Shown: positions 49,310 to 63,100 of the stretch, piece after piece
How the letters are laid out: every line of letters begins with the position of its first letter
Numbering within the stretch: position 1 is the first letter of the stretch
Assembly: GCF_023343835.1 (NCBI RefSeq)
Contig: NC_064447.1
Span: 12,119,501 to 12,183,500, forward strand
Length of the DNA stretch: 64,000 nt
DNA from: Lagopus muta
Taxonomy: Eukaryota > Chordata > Aves > Galliformes > Phasianidae
Direction: 5' to 3'
Program-made: the position numbers and the translations under genes
The notes under the pieces: model-generated
What the model was told of the DNA's origin: nothing
Seen by the model: the letters and a program-made list of their open reading frames with translations, nothing else
Database searches by the model: none

Positions 49310-52300
49310 GACAATTCCCCTGTAAGGTGGTGAACAAAAAATACATTTGTAAGATAAGCCATAGGGAGGAAAGAGACAGAGTCCTGCTCCCTGCCTCTGA
49401 GCTGCCATCATTTGAATACTGCATTTAAATGAAATATTGCAAAATTAGCATATATTCAGAAAGGGTTCAAATAAAGATCAGCTGAAACAAGATAGAAAAT
49501 AATGAGATTTACATAGGAAAAGGCAGCAAATAAAAAGAGCATAATAAAAATACGTGAACAGATGCAGTCAGGTACAAAAGACAGGCCAAGAAGTTCTGCA
49601 ATCCTTGTCTCTTAGAAGGGCAAGAGCTGAAGGATGCAGAACCAGTGAAAGGAAGTGTGATTTGCACAGAGCTGCACGTCACAGCAAGGCCAGGAGCTCT
49701 GCAGGATCTGAAAGCAAGCATTCGTAGGGGAACCAGCAGAGCTGAAGTGCACTCGTGGCAGAGCCCCAGGGCTTGTGTGTACCCAGTCTTACCCACAATA
49801 CACATCAGCAATAGCAACCACTTCACCCTAGGCCTGACCCAGTCATTGATCTTAGGGCCTTAAGCTCAGAGCCTGGAGAGTTTATAGCAGTTTATCAAGT
49901 TTAATCCAGTTAATTCTCCCCCACTCCCGCCTCTCACACAGTCAGACTCGCGCTGACTGACAAAGGCAATGAGCTCAGCAATGCCATTGCTGCTGTCAGC
50001 AGGAGCCTCCAGAGGCCTGGGACTGCACTACCAGCAGCTGCAGAGCTGAGCATGCCTCCGGGTTCAGCCAAGGTTCCCAAAATGCTGATCAAAGTTACCT
50101 ATGACAAAGAAGAGAATTGCATTTCACTAAGCACCCATTTCATTTAACTCCAGGTAGCGATCATTATGAGCCTGTTGGAGCAGATCAGAGCAAGTTGGCC
50201 CTGAACTGTGCAGGTCCCAGGGGTTCAGCAAAAGCTGCTTGCATGGAATTCATTGCAGGGCTGGAGCAATTACACAGCAGCAATTAACTGCCAGCTCAAT
50301 CAGGCAGAATCGAAGCACTGCCTTGGCCCCATATCAGGGGCCACATGAGGAACACATGAGCTGTGTTGAATCAGACCTGATTCTAGACCTGCGTGCCTGA
50401 AGAAGGGTCATCAGAGAAGACCACCAATGCAAAAATCCCACCTACAAGCTGTTCTTGGAGTCTCAGCTGATAAGAGTTGAAAAACTCTTTTCACCTTTCC
50501 GTGCCTGCTTTCCTCTTCATAAAATACAGCAGCGTCTCCTTAACAGCTCTCTAAAACACTGCACAATGCACGTAAGTGATGTCTTATCAGGAGAGCATGC
50601 AATTACTGAAACACTTGTTACACAGCCCCACCACTCACAGGCAATGAGTTTCTATAGCAACCAAATCCATTTCCACAATAACAAGGTAAGCTACCTGTCA
50701 ATTTAATGAGGGCTTTTGCATGCAGCTCCACATCTAGAGCACTGAGCAGACAATTCTGAATGGTTCAAACAGCAGCAGTTACTTTTCTTCAGTGTGTGTC
50801 TCAGAGCACAGGGTGGGCTCTCTGCATTTTCATAACTTTTGAGTCAGAGGAATGCAACAATTCACTTCAACTCATTACCTCCCTGAACACATTTGAACAC
50901 CCATGGGCCCAACTATTTGATTGCTGATTTACGATCAACATCTGTTCCAAGGAACGCTACAGAAGAGACAGTAAATGAAATGAGCTGTGTCAAAAATGAC
51001 AGAATTACAGAAGGAAGAGCCCTTAATTGCTGGTCAGGGCTTCTTGTCAGCTTCCAAAGCTTCCATGTCAAGGTGTTTTGTTGACGTGTTTTTTTTTTTA
51101 ATTATTATTTCCTCATTGATGATCCACACTTCAGAGAAGCACATCAGGAGGACTTAAAATTAGCCTTATACTACTTCACTCTGAAAACGGCCAGTAGCTT
51201 ATTAAAAATCCACTGCAGGGAGGTAGGAGAAAACTCTTCAATTCTTCATAAAATGATTGAGAAGACAGCTCTTCACAACTACAGGGTTTATGTAATAAAG
51301 ATAATGGGTGTTAAAAACATCTCGTCATTAATGGCAATGCTAAAGTTCTGCACTGTTTTTGGCAGAAAGTACTTTCTCCAGTCCAAATGACAGATGAGCC
51401 TGCTAAGCACTGTAGATTTAAGTTCTATCTTGTAATAATGTACATACTGATTATGAATGAACAAATTCAGAAACCGGAAACTAAAGCAGACTTCAGGGAA
51501 GAAATTCTGTTAGCACAAGAACGACCAATTGACACTTCAGCTCAATAGCATTACTGAACAATAACTTTAAAGAGTCTTCCTGATGAAGGGAAGGAGTGCC
51601 AGCTGAGATTTGGGTGTTTCTGATCACAGCAAGCTCACCTAAGGACAAAGAAAAGCGACTGGTAGAACTGCTGATGTCCCTTAGCTGCAGACAGCTGAGC
51701 AGGGGCACCCAATGCAAGAAGAATACTTGCTGCCTTCCACTTCAGATCCATCAGATAAAGCACCATGTTAAGTGAGCTCAGGCACCCATGGGCTGACATT
51801 AGTCCTGGAAAGAGGACAGGTAAACATTCTCATTCTCCTCTAGTCCTCAAAGGAAAAGCAGCAGGCCAGCAGTGTCTGTCACTGCTCTGTTAATATACAG
51901 AAAATCATTTCTGCTCGTAGATACAAATACTGAAAAGTTGCTCCACCAACTTTAAGTGCACTTTCCCCCACTAAACAGGGAGAGCTTCAGAAATGAAGTC
52001 ACATATGTAAGATGGAGCCTAAGGCATATGTATAAACACTACTTCTCAGACAGTTTTCAAATTTGCTAGCAAGTGAGACTACTCCAGGAGTTCCCAAGGC
52101 TCATATCAGTTTCTAAATGGTTTAAGAAACCAATTTATTTTCTAGACACTCCATTAATCTTGACAAATTAACCTGCTAATTATAATGAGTTGTAGTATCA
52201 CTAAAAACACAAAAAGCAAAACCACAGCAACACACAGCAACAGAATAGCCACAAGAAACTGAGAAAATACAATCCAAAGCAACTGTGAAGCAAATACAGC

Positions 52301-52383
52301 TAACATTCATATTGATCTGGGTATATTTGATCACTTAGGGAAAGATTCCCTATGAACAACACATAGCCAGACTGGTTTTAGTA

Positions 52384-52572
52384 TTAGTCTGCATTTATTT
52401 CCATATTCAGCTCTTTGAGGGAGACATCCTTTCGCAATCTGAAAGGAGGAGGATACAGCCCACTGTAGTGCTGCTTCAGCACACTAAAACACATCATACG
52501 AAAAATGGATCTGTTGACTTTTCCCCAAACAAAGTGAACATCTGTCCATGCACTCGGGACATAAAAAGAGTC
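52384..52572 (-). other. exon-like segment downstream of EIF3B (possible 3' terminal exon)
   Basis: A good acceptor (ACACAATGTTTCTGTTTCAG) precedes 189 open bases in phase 0 that end at TAA, with AATAAA at 52399-52394. The 62-residue reading includes VPSAWTDVHFVWGKVNRS and QHYSGLYPPPFRLRKDVSL and matches nothing I know. It may be the last noncoding exon of EIF3B, spliced from the donor at 54021. Otherwise it is a fragment of an unknown gene or chance. Confidence 0.35.
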
Positions 52573-53795
52573 CTGAAACAGAAACATTGTGTGTAAGAGA
52601 TGCACGCTGATGGATCTCACTTCACTGGCAGGAAGTCAAAAATGCCAGTTGGGAAGGACTGCACAGGAGTCAGGAAGTAAATACTGGTGTTAGTGGATCT
52701 TAAAAGAAAAATGAACCCTAAAAAAAAGAATAAAAATTTAAAAGCAGTGCCTTTTCAGTATCTCACTGCAGCAGGCAGCAAGACTTAAAGGCACTACAGT
52801 GTGGCAGAATGGAGAAAATCTGGTGCATCCACCCTTCCAGAGTGCAAGAATATGGATTAAAAATTCCAAAATTGATGTAGACTTTCTGAAAATGAACAAA
52901 CCTCTTTTCAGCACAAGTTACGGTGGTGCTGCAAAAAGGAAGAAAGAGATGAGTCAGTTGCTGTGCTTTTTACAAACAGCCCTACCACAGATGTTAGCTG
53001 GTGAAAGGCTACAACGCACATGCTTCACCTGTTCTTAAACTGATATTTAAATCCAGAAACTAGGCAGCTTCTCCCCCTCCCCCTTCCATAAAAAATCTCT
53101 CATACATGGAACATAAATAAGCTAGATTCAAATAAATCTCTAAATACGAAGTCCACTAATTTCTCCTATAGGTACAAGAGTTATACTGCTCCACATTTTA
53201 TACTGACTCCTTAGATACCCAGGGGCTACAGAGCTGTACAGAGACAGCTGCAGAAGGCATGTTTCCAGCCTCCCCTTCCTTCAGGGAAGTCCTCAACAAC
53301 AGAAAACCTGGATTACATTCCTGTGTCAGACCAGTAAACTTTCTTCTCCCTCCGGAGTACAACAATTTAAAACTCCTTAAAGAGAAAACATTTCCTACAG
53401 GAGCTGCTAGAACTAGCATCTGTTTTCAACACACAAGGATACAATATGAATTCATGAAGTAGAACCTGGAAAATCATTGGATTAAATAAAAGTTTCAGCA
53501 TCAAGCAGCGACAGTCAGACAAGAGAAAGTGCTGCTGCCAGATTTCTAACCACTTCTGGAAAATTATAGCTTTAACATGGATATTTAAACACCTACTCAG
53601 TTATGTTACAGTTAACTCAGTGTTTAATCTAAAGCATATTATTTAAGCCCCACCCAACATCACCTAGCATGAAATTCTTACAGAAAGCAAATTTTGAAAT
53701 CTTATATTAGAGTTCTGTCAGTAGGACAAATTGAAGAGCTTGCAATGAGCTGTTTAAAAGTTGACCCTAATTATCACAGCAGTGATTACTCTGGT

Positions 53796-53814
53796 AAAAA
53801 AAAAAAAAAAAAAA
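53796..53814. repeat. A19 run downstream of EIF3B
   Basis: A simple homopolymer on the plus strand with no AATAAA just before it, so I read it as slippage and not as a retrocopy tail. Confidence 0.8.
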
Positions 53815-54035
53815 GACAGTATTCCACTCAGCTCTTAAATCTGCTCAGCTCATAAATCTGACTGTATTTAAGAAAGCCTGTTTGCTCACTTCAGCCACAT
53901 AAACAAACCAACTCAGAACAGCACATGCATTCACACAACAAGCAGACAACAACCTTCTGAAACAAATTAATTTATAGTGGCAGCTGACAGTGAAGTTTCT
54001 CTTTTCTGAAAGCTTTCTTACCACAGTTTATTAGA

Positions 54036-54139
54036 TTACTCTGGTTCTGCAAGGGTAATAATTTCTTCATTGATAAAAAATTCAACAGTCTCCTCCTCCC
54101 AGTCATCAACATTGCTGTCCAGCTCATCCGTGTCCACCC
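54036..54139 (-). CDS. EIF3B: EIF3B last coding exon with stop
   Basis: Acceptor CATTCCAG. Encodes [20 protein letters not shown] and [13 protein letters not shown], then TAA at 54038-54036. An AATAAA begins four bases after the stop, and a GTAAGA donor motif follows at 54021. Confidence 0.95.
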
Positions 54140-57100
54140 CTGGAATGGAGAAAGGATTAACACAGTGTCTCAAACACAGCAATGAGAGAATGATTCTATG
54201 CTCATTCAAGGAACAGTTCTTTAAATAGCACTGAAATAAGAGGTATTTGATGCTTTAAATCAACAAGGACATGCTAATCTAGGTGTTCCTGCTCCAGCAG
54301 GGGGATTGGACTAGATGATTTTTCGAGGTCCCTTCCAATCCCTGACATTCTATGCATTGTCATTAAATGACAAACAAGGCATTGCTGTCTTCCACCACAG
54401 AGTTTTTTGAGGACTTCTCCGGTTATACATAACATCCAAATCTATTATGCCAAGGTCAAACCAATGCTTGCCTTGAAGCAGAAAGAAGCTATGTGAAGCA
54501 CAGGCAGCCAAGTCTGGCAGCCACCACTTTCAGCTTTCTCCCATGCGAAAATTCACTGTGATTTAAGAAAACAAAAATCAAGGACAAAACCTTCAGAAAG
54601 GGTTTGGCAGAAAAACAACAGAGAGAAAAAGAAAACAAGTTCCCAGAACAGTTGTCACTTGCTAAGAAGTGGTCGCTATCTAACATCAAGTCTTCACAAG
54701 CACTGCTCACCTCCTCGAAGCTCCAGGCGCTCGTTCCTCTGCTCCATGTACAGCTCTTGTGCCATCTTGCGGTACTTCCTGAATTCTTCCATCATCGTAC
54801 GTCTCCTTTCCACCAGCTCCTACAGAGGCAAGAAGCAGCTGTTAACTCTCACAACAACAGCATGGAAAGCTTTCCTTCAATCCTTTCTACTGACTTAAAA
54901 CCTTCTATGTAATGTAAAATTGTTTCAGTAAGGGTTTGTTTTGTTTTTCTCCTGTTATTAAAGGTTTTTTTTCATTAGTTTAAAGAGTGTCTAATACCAC
55001 ACTAAGAATCCCAAACTTCCAATGCTTCTGCTTACTGAACTATCACCATTGCCTCTCCAGATTCATTACCACTTAACCTGACAGTTGTGTGGCATCTGTG
55101 CGTGCTACCCATAGGAAGCAAGTCAAGCACCTGGATTAACATGATCACAGATGTTTATTATAAAAGAAATCTAACATACATAACATTGCAACATCATACA
55201 GCTTAAAAGAGCTTCATTTATGTTTCATTATGCTTCATTTATTCTATTTCAAAAGTAGTCTTACTTTTGAAGCTTTAGACTGGCTCAGGCGATCCTTCTG
55301 CTCAAATATCTTTGAGTACTTCTTCAGATCCTTCTTAATTTGCTGTAAAACAGAATTTTATTTCAAGTAAGGTTGAAGTCAGACTAGCAATCACAATCAT
55401 TACATTCTAATAGGAATTACTCTGGCAGTTTTGAGCATGCTTAATATATTTTAAAACTGCTTTTCTAAGCAATTCCCCTCCACTGTGATTTTATTTGTTC
55501 TTCCTGGCTTACAGATAACAACATTTCTGTAAGCATTCAATTACAGAAGTCTGGACAGGTAAATTCAGTTATGTTACACTTCACATCCTTTCACAATACC
55601 ACAACTGTAAGCACAACTGGTTACAGTTTCTATTCCAAACATAAAGAACAGTTAGTATTTATCAGTCACTCCCACAAGTGAGGTCCACTACGGCAATACG
55701 GTTTTTCAAAAGCTCAGGGAGAAAGGCAATTCTACAGCTCTAACAGTTCAAGCCTCATTCTCAAGAAAAGAAAGATAATTTCTGGTTTGTATATATATAT
55801 GTACACACACACACACACACACACACCAAACCCATGTCCAACAGGATTGAGTGCAACATGCTACCTTGATCTGATCCTCACTGAGCAAGGTGGCTGGTCG
55901 TGGTCTCCACAGAAGCTGACAGAACCTGTCCTTATTGTTTTTCTGAAGCAGACGTCCTTGGAAGGTCCATAACCAATATGCATTGTCCACCTGCAAGAGT
56001 GGTGTCACATCTCATCAAGGCAAGCTGTAACTTAACACTCTCATTCTCACTATGTATCTTTTAAGGATTTTTCATTTGTACGTAATAAAAGTAGCATCAT
56101 TAGTCAAGGAAAAGGACATGCTCTTTTTGTTAGCATCTTCTTTGCACAAGCCAAATTCATCAGCAAAATAGAGTTAAATCATTCCACTGAAGCCTTGCAT
56201 GAAGTTATATTCTGGATGCTCAAAGTTTACAATAGCAGACCTTGCTTAATTTTAAAGTCTCACATTCTCTGTCTGCACAGAAGATGATTACAGCACAGGG
56301 GCTGGAACCATGTGAAAGCAGTAACAAATGCAGTTATTCTTCTTATTCTATGCAGACCACACAGATGACATCAGGCTCCAGTAGCTAAAGATACATTAAG
56401 AAATATAATGAAAATCCAGAAAAAGGACACTCGCTTTAGAACTGCGAACAGCTCAGCCAGAACTAGTTTTCAGCAATCCGCAAAGCATACAGCCCAAATA
56501 AACACTGATATTTACAAATTAATGTGTAAAACTACAGTGCAGGTTGTAAGTATAGGATAAGTGACAGGTGTCATTTTCTCTTCATAACCAACAGCCATTA
56601 CCAACATCTCCAGAAGGGGAAGGATGAGTGCTCTGGTACCTTATGGCTCCACCAAGACACAGAAGTCACGATGTATCTGCCTGTAGGATCCCATTCCACA
56701 TCTGAAGCTGTATAGTGTTCAGCAATATTCATCATGGTGCAATCAGATGTATCAACAAATGCTAAGGCACCGTTCATGCTGCAAAGATAAAAGTGACAGT
56801 CTTACACACTAGCATAGCTCATTTTTTTAAATAGGTTTCACATCTTTTCAGCAAGCAGCCAAGACTCGGCCCAATAACTTGCATTTGTGGCTAAAAGTGT
56901 AATTAAATATAACCAAAAATCAACATACTAACAAAAAACTTCCATTAGTATGTTCAAGGACCTTTAACCCATTTTACATTCATCCCTAAAGTCACGATGA
57001 AAACACATTAAGTTACAGGTGAAGTTTAACAACAGTATGCCAAGACACTTAAGAAATGAAGATAAGTTCAGAAATAAAAATAGATTTCTCAGATGAGCAG

Positions 57101-60100
57101 CATCACTTGTCTGAAACACACAAAGCCAAATAGTGCCCAGCTGGTTAATAAAAGTCTTCACTTAGTCTAACGTGAAGCTTTTCTGATATATATAAGCAGT
57201 GTGTACACACATACACATGTATATAAATAATAGGGCTCTGTTGTAAGAGCATTCTAAGAGTACTGCCCATAAGAAGGCACAAGGCTATGGCAACAACCCA
57301 TCACAGGAGCCCATGGATTAGTTCAGCGATTAAACACCAAAGTGTTTCTAAATATCCACTCAGCTGTTGAAAAAATTATTCTTCGTTTTACGTGGCAGAA
57401 AAACCAAGTCAAGGTTACTGTTCCATGATAGAGCTTGGTCCTTTGCATCTTTGTCTTCCCTTTGTTTCTACAAAGCCCTCTCACGGTTCTACTAATGCAA
57501 CTGGACAGGGTTTCAATAAAGCAATGAAAGCCCTTGTGAGCTTTAATAATGTCAAGCACCGAATAGATTCAAGCTGTCAGATTACCAGAGGTCCAAAGTA
57601 ACTCCTTCCCTCCAGAGACTCTCAAAGTCAGTAAGATTTTTTTGCCCATTTAAATATCAAAACTTTGATTTAAAACTTGTGGAAATAACAAATACTTCCT
57701 GATGAGATCATCTAGCCCTTTTTTCCTCCTTTAAAAGCAGCATGGTATTCAGTAACCCACGCAATGCCCACCTTCGGAGGCCAGCCAACACTACAAATTG
57801 ACCTTGAGGACTCCAGAATATCGTGTTTGCCTGCTGTTTGTCAAACGTTTCTGGAAAGAATTCAGAAAAATAGTTACAATCCAATCAATCCCATTGGTTA
57901 GATCATAAGCAGTAAATACACCCAAAAGACATATCTGAACTCAGCAACGAAGTCTTTACAACAGTCCTTAGCTGCAGGCTTCTGAAGACAACACCCAGTA
58001 GTACAAAAACATCCAAAGTCAGCAGAAAAAGGGAGATCAGAAGATCCAATGCCCATCTTGAAAAAGTTTTACCTAGTCAGTTAAGTCTGTGTTATTGCCT
58101 TGCACAAGCATCCCAAGACCACATAATTGTTCTAGCTTGTAAGCCTTGTGTTCTCAGACGCTGGACTGATTTCAAGTGGAAACAGTTTAGCTGTCACCAA
58201 CAACCTAGGTTTCTCAAATACATCAGGTGTAGCACCTACTGCCACACTGCCACAACCAGTCACAGTTTGAGTCTGCTGCACACAAAATGCTTAACATCTG
58301 CATTTCACTTATCTTTCCTGTTACTTACTGATGAGTTCTATCTTCCCATTGTTTTTAACATGGTAAAAGGAAACTGAAATTCGTGGAGTTTCTCCATGCA
58401 ACACAGCAAACTTGCTTCCATTTGGTTCCCAAGCAAAGGCTATGATGCTTTCTGAAAAAAAAAAAAAAAAAAAAAAAAGTCAAAACTATGTAAAAAAACA
58501 AAGAAACCTATAATAAAGAGCTTCAGTTACAAGAAGTTATCAAAGAAAACCAAGTTGTTGAAAACGGAATCCAGAAGTTAAACTCTGCCATAAATAAAAC
58601 CTGCTTTTAAAAAACAAAAGTTGATAAGGCAAGTGCAGGACCCTGGGGAAGTGTTCTGACAGACCCAACAGCTCCAAAGTCTCTCACACTAAGAGTGTTT
58701 CCAGATAGTCAGGCCTTCATCTTTTCAAGCGTTTTCAATCCTGTCATTAAGTTCGCTACAAGCACGAACAGCACTGAAAGCACTGCCTTCCCACATCACA
58801 TGAGAGGCCTTGCAACACGAATACCATAGTTCCCATCAGGAGCAAGTGCCCTCATTATCATTAACAAATGTTACACGTTGATGGGAACCATGTAAGGCAC
58901 CACATCTGCCAAAAGAAAAGGCTATGTAGAACAGTTAAGCATCAGAACATTGGAATTACCTTTCATTTCCACCACATCCACAGGCACCTGTTTCTCTCTC
59001 ATTCGGAATATTTCAAAGTTGGTCACTACTCCCTGCAAGGGCCAACATCAGCTCATTAATCAGTACAGAAGCAACAGACCAGGCATCACCAGGCATAGAA
59101 GGATGGCTACAAGATTGGTCCAAGCCAACTCAGGATGACAGTCAAAGCTCAAGATTTTTTTCTTAATAAACAGTGCATCCTCATTATTGAGCTACTCTAA
59201 ATCCTTTTGTTCTGTTAAAGAATAACAGAAGGATTGGATACAGTATTTTCTTTCAGACTTGAATTAGGCTGAAGTAGATAAAACATGGTAAATTCTGCAG
59301 CATAGCCTATGGCTTCAACACCTGATTTCACAGAGAGCAGGGAAAGAGACCTAGCACTCACTCACTTAAAAAAAAAACAACACACTAATTAACTCCACCA
59401 TATCAGTAAATTCAAAGCAAATCCTGGATGCAAACATCCAGGACATCTGGCTCTCCACATGCTTCAAACTCAGCAGTCAAAGCTATTTTTATTTTTCCAC
59501 TGTAGAATTTAAACTAGCTATGTTGAAAGACAATATTGAAAGAAAATGAAGCGTCAGCATGAAAGGAACCAAGTTTTATGAACACAATCACAGCCTACCC
59601 ACCTGTGTGCCTTTGGGAGTCCTGTCTACCTTCACACACAGGTAATCACCATTCTTCTGCCAGTGTAGTTTACAGTCTACAACATTGAACAAATTCCGCA
59701 CACGGATCTCTTGTCTGGCAGGCAGTTGCATTAAGGTCACTCTTGCTGGGATGTCTTTGTCCTCAGGCACCCAGAAAGCAATTATGTTACCACCTGGAGA
59801 CCATGAGAAATCTCTACAGGAATGAAGCCAGACATATTCCACTTTAATTTTTAGTTAGAGATACTGCAAGCAGAAATGATTTTCTGTGTTCTGAATGCTA
59901 CAGACAAGTATATCAACTCTCAGTAAAAAGGCACATACAGATGAGCAACTCAGGAGTTTCTAACCTTACACACAGCATGTTTTTAATTGCCATTTAAACC
60001 TGCTGTATCACCAATGTTATCAAAACAGTCAGATTCACTGAAGAGAAGGGTAGCATAAACCCAGACAATGTATGAAACATGATTAAACCAATGAGCAGCT

Positions 60101-63100
60101 TTCCCTCTTTGAAATTACAGAGAAGACAATCCTCCTGCACCTGAGTACACTGGATTTTATATTGTATTTTATATAATTTTTCCAAAAGGCCCCTCAAAAA
60201 CTCACAGGAATTAGCATCTACTGTGCAGGCATGCACAGAGCCAAACTAGTTCCTTGCCAGTAGGCAGCACAGAGTGCACAGCACACCAATCTTAAAAGAT
60301 GTTACATAAACTGCACACCAGTCTTGTTTGGTAGATGAGGAACCAGGATGCCACATTAGAACTACATTACTACAAAGATTCCTAAGTACAGACTGACGTA
60401 CACAGCTAACAGCTTAAGTGAAAGCTTTCTGCTTTTTTCTTTTTTGGCAGTTTGTCTAAAATTAACACTTCAGTATCAGGCTATTTGCTCTAATCAGTAT
60501 GAAATTCACTTCACTACATGAAGTCCTAGACATAAAGACAAAACAGAGCAGTTACTTTTAGAAAGGGGAACACTCACCTTATCCCATTGATTTTCAAGCT
60601 TTTTTTGTCCAACAATCCCATAGACTAAAAGAAGAGAAAGCTGTCAACTTTCAAGTAACATTCTTGCACATACATTAAGAGTAGAAGGCTTACGTCTAAG
60701 AGCATAAACCAGGAAATTTTGGACAGAGATCCTTTATCCTCTATATTAACATAAGTATGCCACAGTAACCAATAAGACTAATTCTATGTAATGATTTTTT
60801 AATGAGTAGCAGCCCATGCTATAATAAAAACATAAAACAGACTAGATTGTGCTGCAATTTATTATGTCTTTTGGGTATTCTGCAAACACCTGCCACCAAG
60901 GCCTGGATGCCATCGCATAACTTTGATTCTGTTAACTACTATATTGAACTCTCCAGGCTTTCTAGAAGCACAGCAAGAACACTGCAACACCGCTCTGAGG
61001 CTCAGCTAGTTTTTTGATCCAGGAAAAATCAAGAGATGAGCAAATGGATTTCTTCCCTTTTAAGCTGTAAAGTGCATTATTAAAACATAACTCTAAAACA
61101 TATACCACGTGAAATGCTGACACTGTAAAGCAATAAACATTGCACAGAAACAAAACAACAACTTACAGGTGTTTCATAGATGCTGAGGGTATCTGAAGTC
61201 ATTCGAGCGAAGAATTTCCCATCATGACTCCATCTAAGAAAATAAAAAAAGAAAACCAGGTGAGAGTTGCCTGCTCGTCAAACAAAGTCTAGGGCTGCTT
61301 GCTCTCTAACACTGCTTTGCAACCTACTTAAAAATAGGCCAGTGAGCCGAGTTTTCACAGTGGAATCCTCGTTTCTTTTGCCCAGTCAGAATATCCCAGA
61401 TGATAATAGCCTGAGGGTCATCCTGTGTGTCCATCAAAGGGCTGAAGGTCACTAAATATCTACAAAGGAAATAATCAATTTTACTAATAAGATTTGATTT
61501 AATACACGAGTACAAGCGGGCTTTCATCCAAATAATATTAAAATACAATGCACTTTTAAGCAGCACTTCCTCTAACAGGATGTTCTAGAGGTGAAAGAAA
61601 AGCTTCCAAGGCATGGTAATTCCTAGCACCCCTTCAGCTGAAAAGTCTCTAGATTTACATGCAAGTTTTCTTGTACCAATCTTACAAGGGAAATTTCCCC
61701 AGATACCTTGTTACCTACTATGTTGTTTTGTGACCATCACTGACTTCAAATCAGATACAAATCCATAACCTGTGCCAACCAGAAATACATGTATGCCAGA
61801 CATCTCCATTTAGAGATAAATAATCTCTTTCAAGTAAAAGAACAAATGTTACTGCTTCCAAGTATCTTACTTGATAACTAGCAAAGATGCATCTCAGTCC
61901 CGGAATGATTTAGAAATGATTCCCTAAAGAACTTTTAAATGTGAAAGAAAGCTTAAAGTATAAATTTCAATACTACAGATGTGAAAGATGCTTCTCAGCT
62001 AAATTTTCTCAGAGAATCTGAAGTCTAATACTACAGACCATCCCCACCTAACCAAAGAGAAAAAAATACCATTCCCTCAGATAATAATGACTACAACGAA
62101 GCCTGCCAATTCAGGTTTGTAGAACAGTAAGCTCCAGACTGCCTTAAATATAATCCCTGAAGTCAAAGCAAAGTTTGACAGTTTCAGTTATCCTGAAAAG
62201 GATCTGCCTATGAAAAGCAACACTTCCAAAGGCAGAGGAGAACTAAAGACCTCAGTCACACAAGATCTGACAACACAGCAGAACGCACACGCTTCACTTC
62301 TGATCTCTTTGCCCAAACCAATGTCACCCTCCATACCTCTCACAGGGCGAGAAGTCAATAAGCTGTACTCCCTGGTGACTAAACCTTTGAATCTGCTTGA
62401 ACTTCTCTCCACCCCAAAGCGCGATGCCCCTCTGGTGGAACGTAGCCAGATAGGTACCCTTGGGAGACCAACGTACGTAGGTTTCTGTCCACCGCTGCAA
62501 AAAATAATTAAAAAATAATTAAAAATGTATATAAAACAATCAAACTTCGTGCTCAATAACTGAAGGGGAAAAGACTCCACATGTGGCCAGTAACATCGTA
62601 TTTCACAAATCCACTTGCTCAGTGAAGATCTCGGAATGAGCGATGTTCACACACAATTCATAGCACTCGTTCATTCTTCAGTTGAGATTGTTTCACCTTA
62701 CTGAGCTGCAGAAGTATTTACCAGGGACAGTAACAACCAGTGTTGAGTAACAATTGCAACAACCCAGCAGCTTCAGATTCTTTCATGGACTGCAGCTCTG
62801 GCGAGAACATCTGCCTTCTCAGGAAGCTGAGACTCCTCACACTTCTAACAACACTACATCAGAAAGGTACCAGCAACACAGATCATGGCCAGTGCTACCC
62901 ATGGTGTTGAGCACAACTGCTCTCCACCCCAGAGGTAGTTTCTTTCAACTGTAACACATAATGGTTGTTAGAGAAAGAAAATGTTTCCAGGCACCTGCAG
63001 TTCTTAGCAGGTCAGCTGGCTTATAGCAGGCATGCACACTAACTCCCCCATTTATATGGTATTACCAAACCAGCTGGTCTTCTTCAGCACCTCTGCTGTG

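Larger units (their letters stand above)
44200..52380. other. intergenic stretch between CHST12 and EIF3B
   Basis: Holds a G-poor pyrimidine-rich tract (46.42-46.8 kb), a G21 run, a poly(A) tract preceded by AATAAA, and a short exon-like frame at 51.64-51.8 kb. No gene can be named. Confidence 0.5.

Noticed and set aside
52799-53038. 79-codon plus-strand frame and the overlapping minus-strand acceptor at about 52.95 kb
   Set aside because: Both strands are open by chance. There is no recognisable family and no paired donor.
54036-54036. Splicing the exon at 52384-52572 directly onto the EIF3B exon ending at 54711 as an alternative C-terminus
   Set aside because: That exon leaves one base of a split codon, so the 62-codon frame, which needs phase 0, would not be read.
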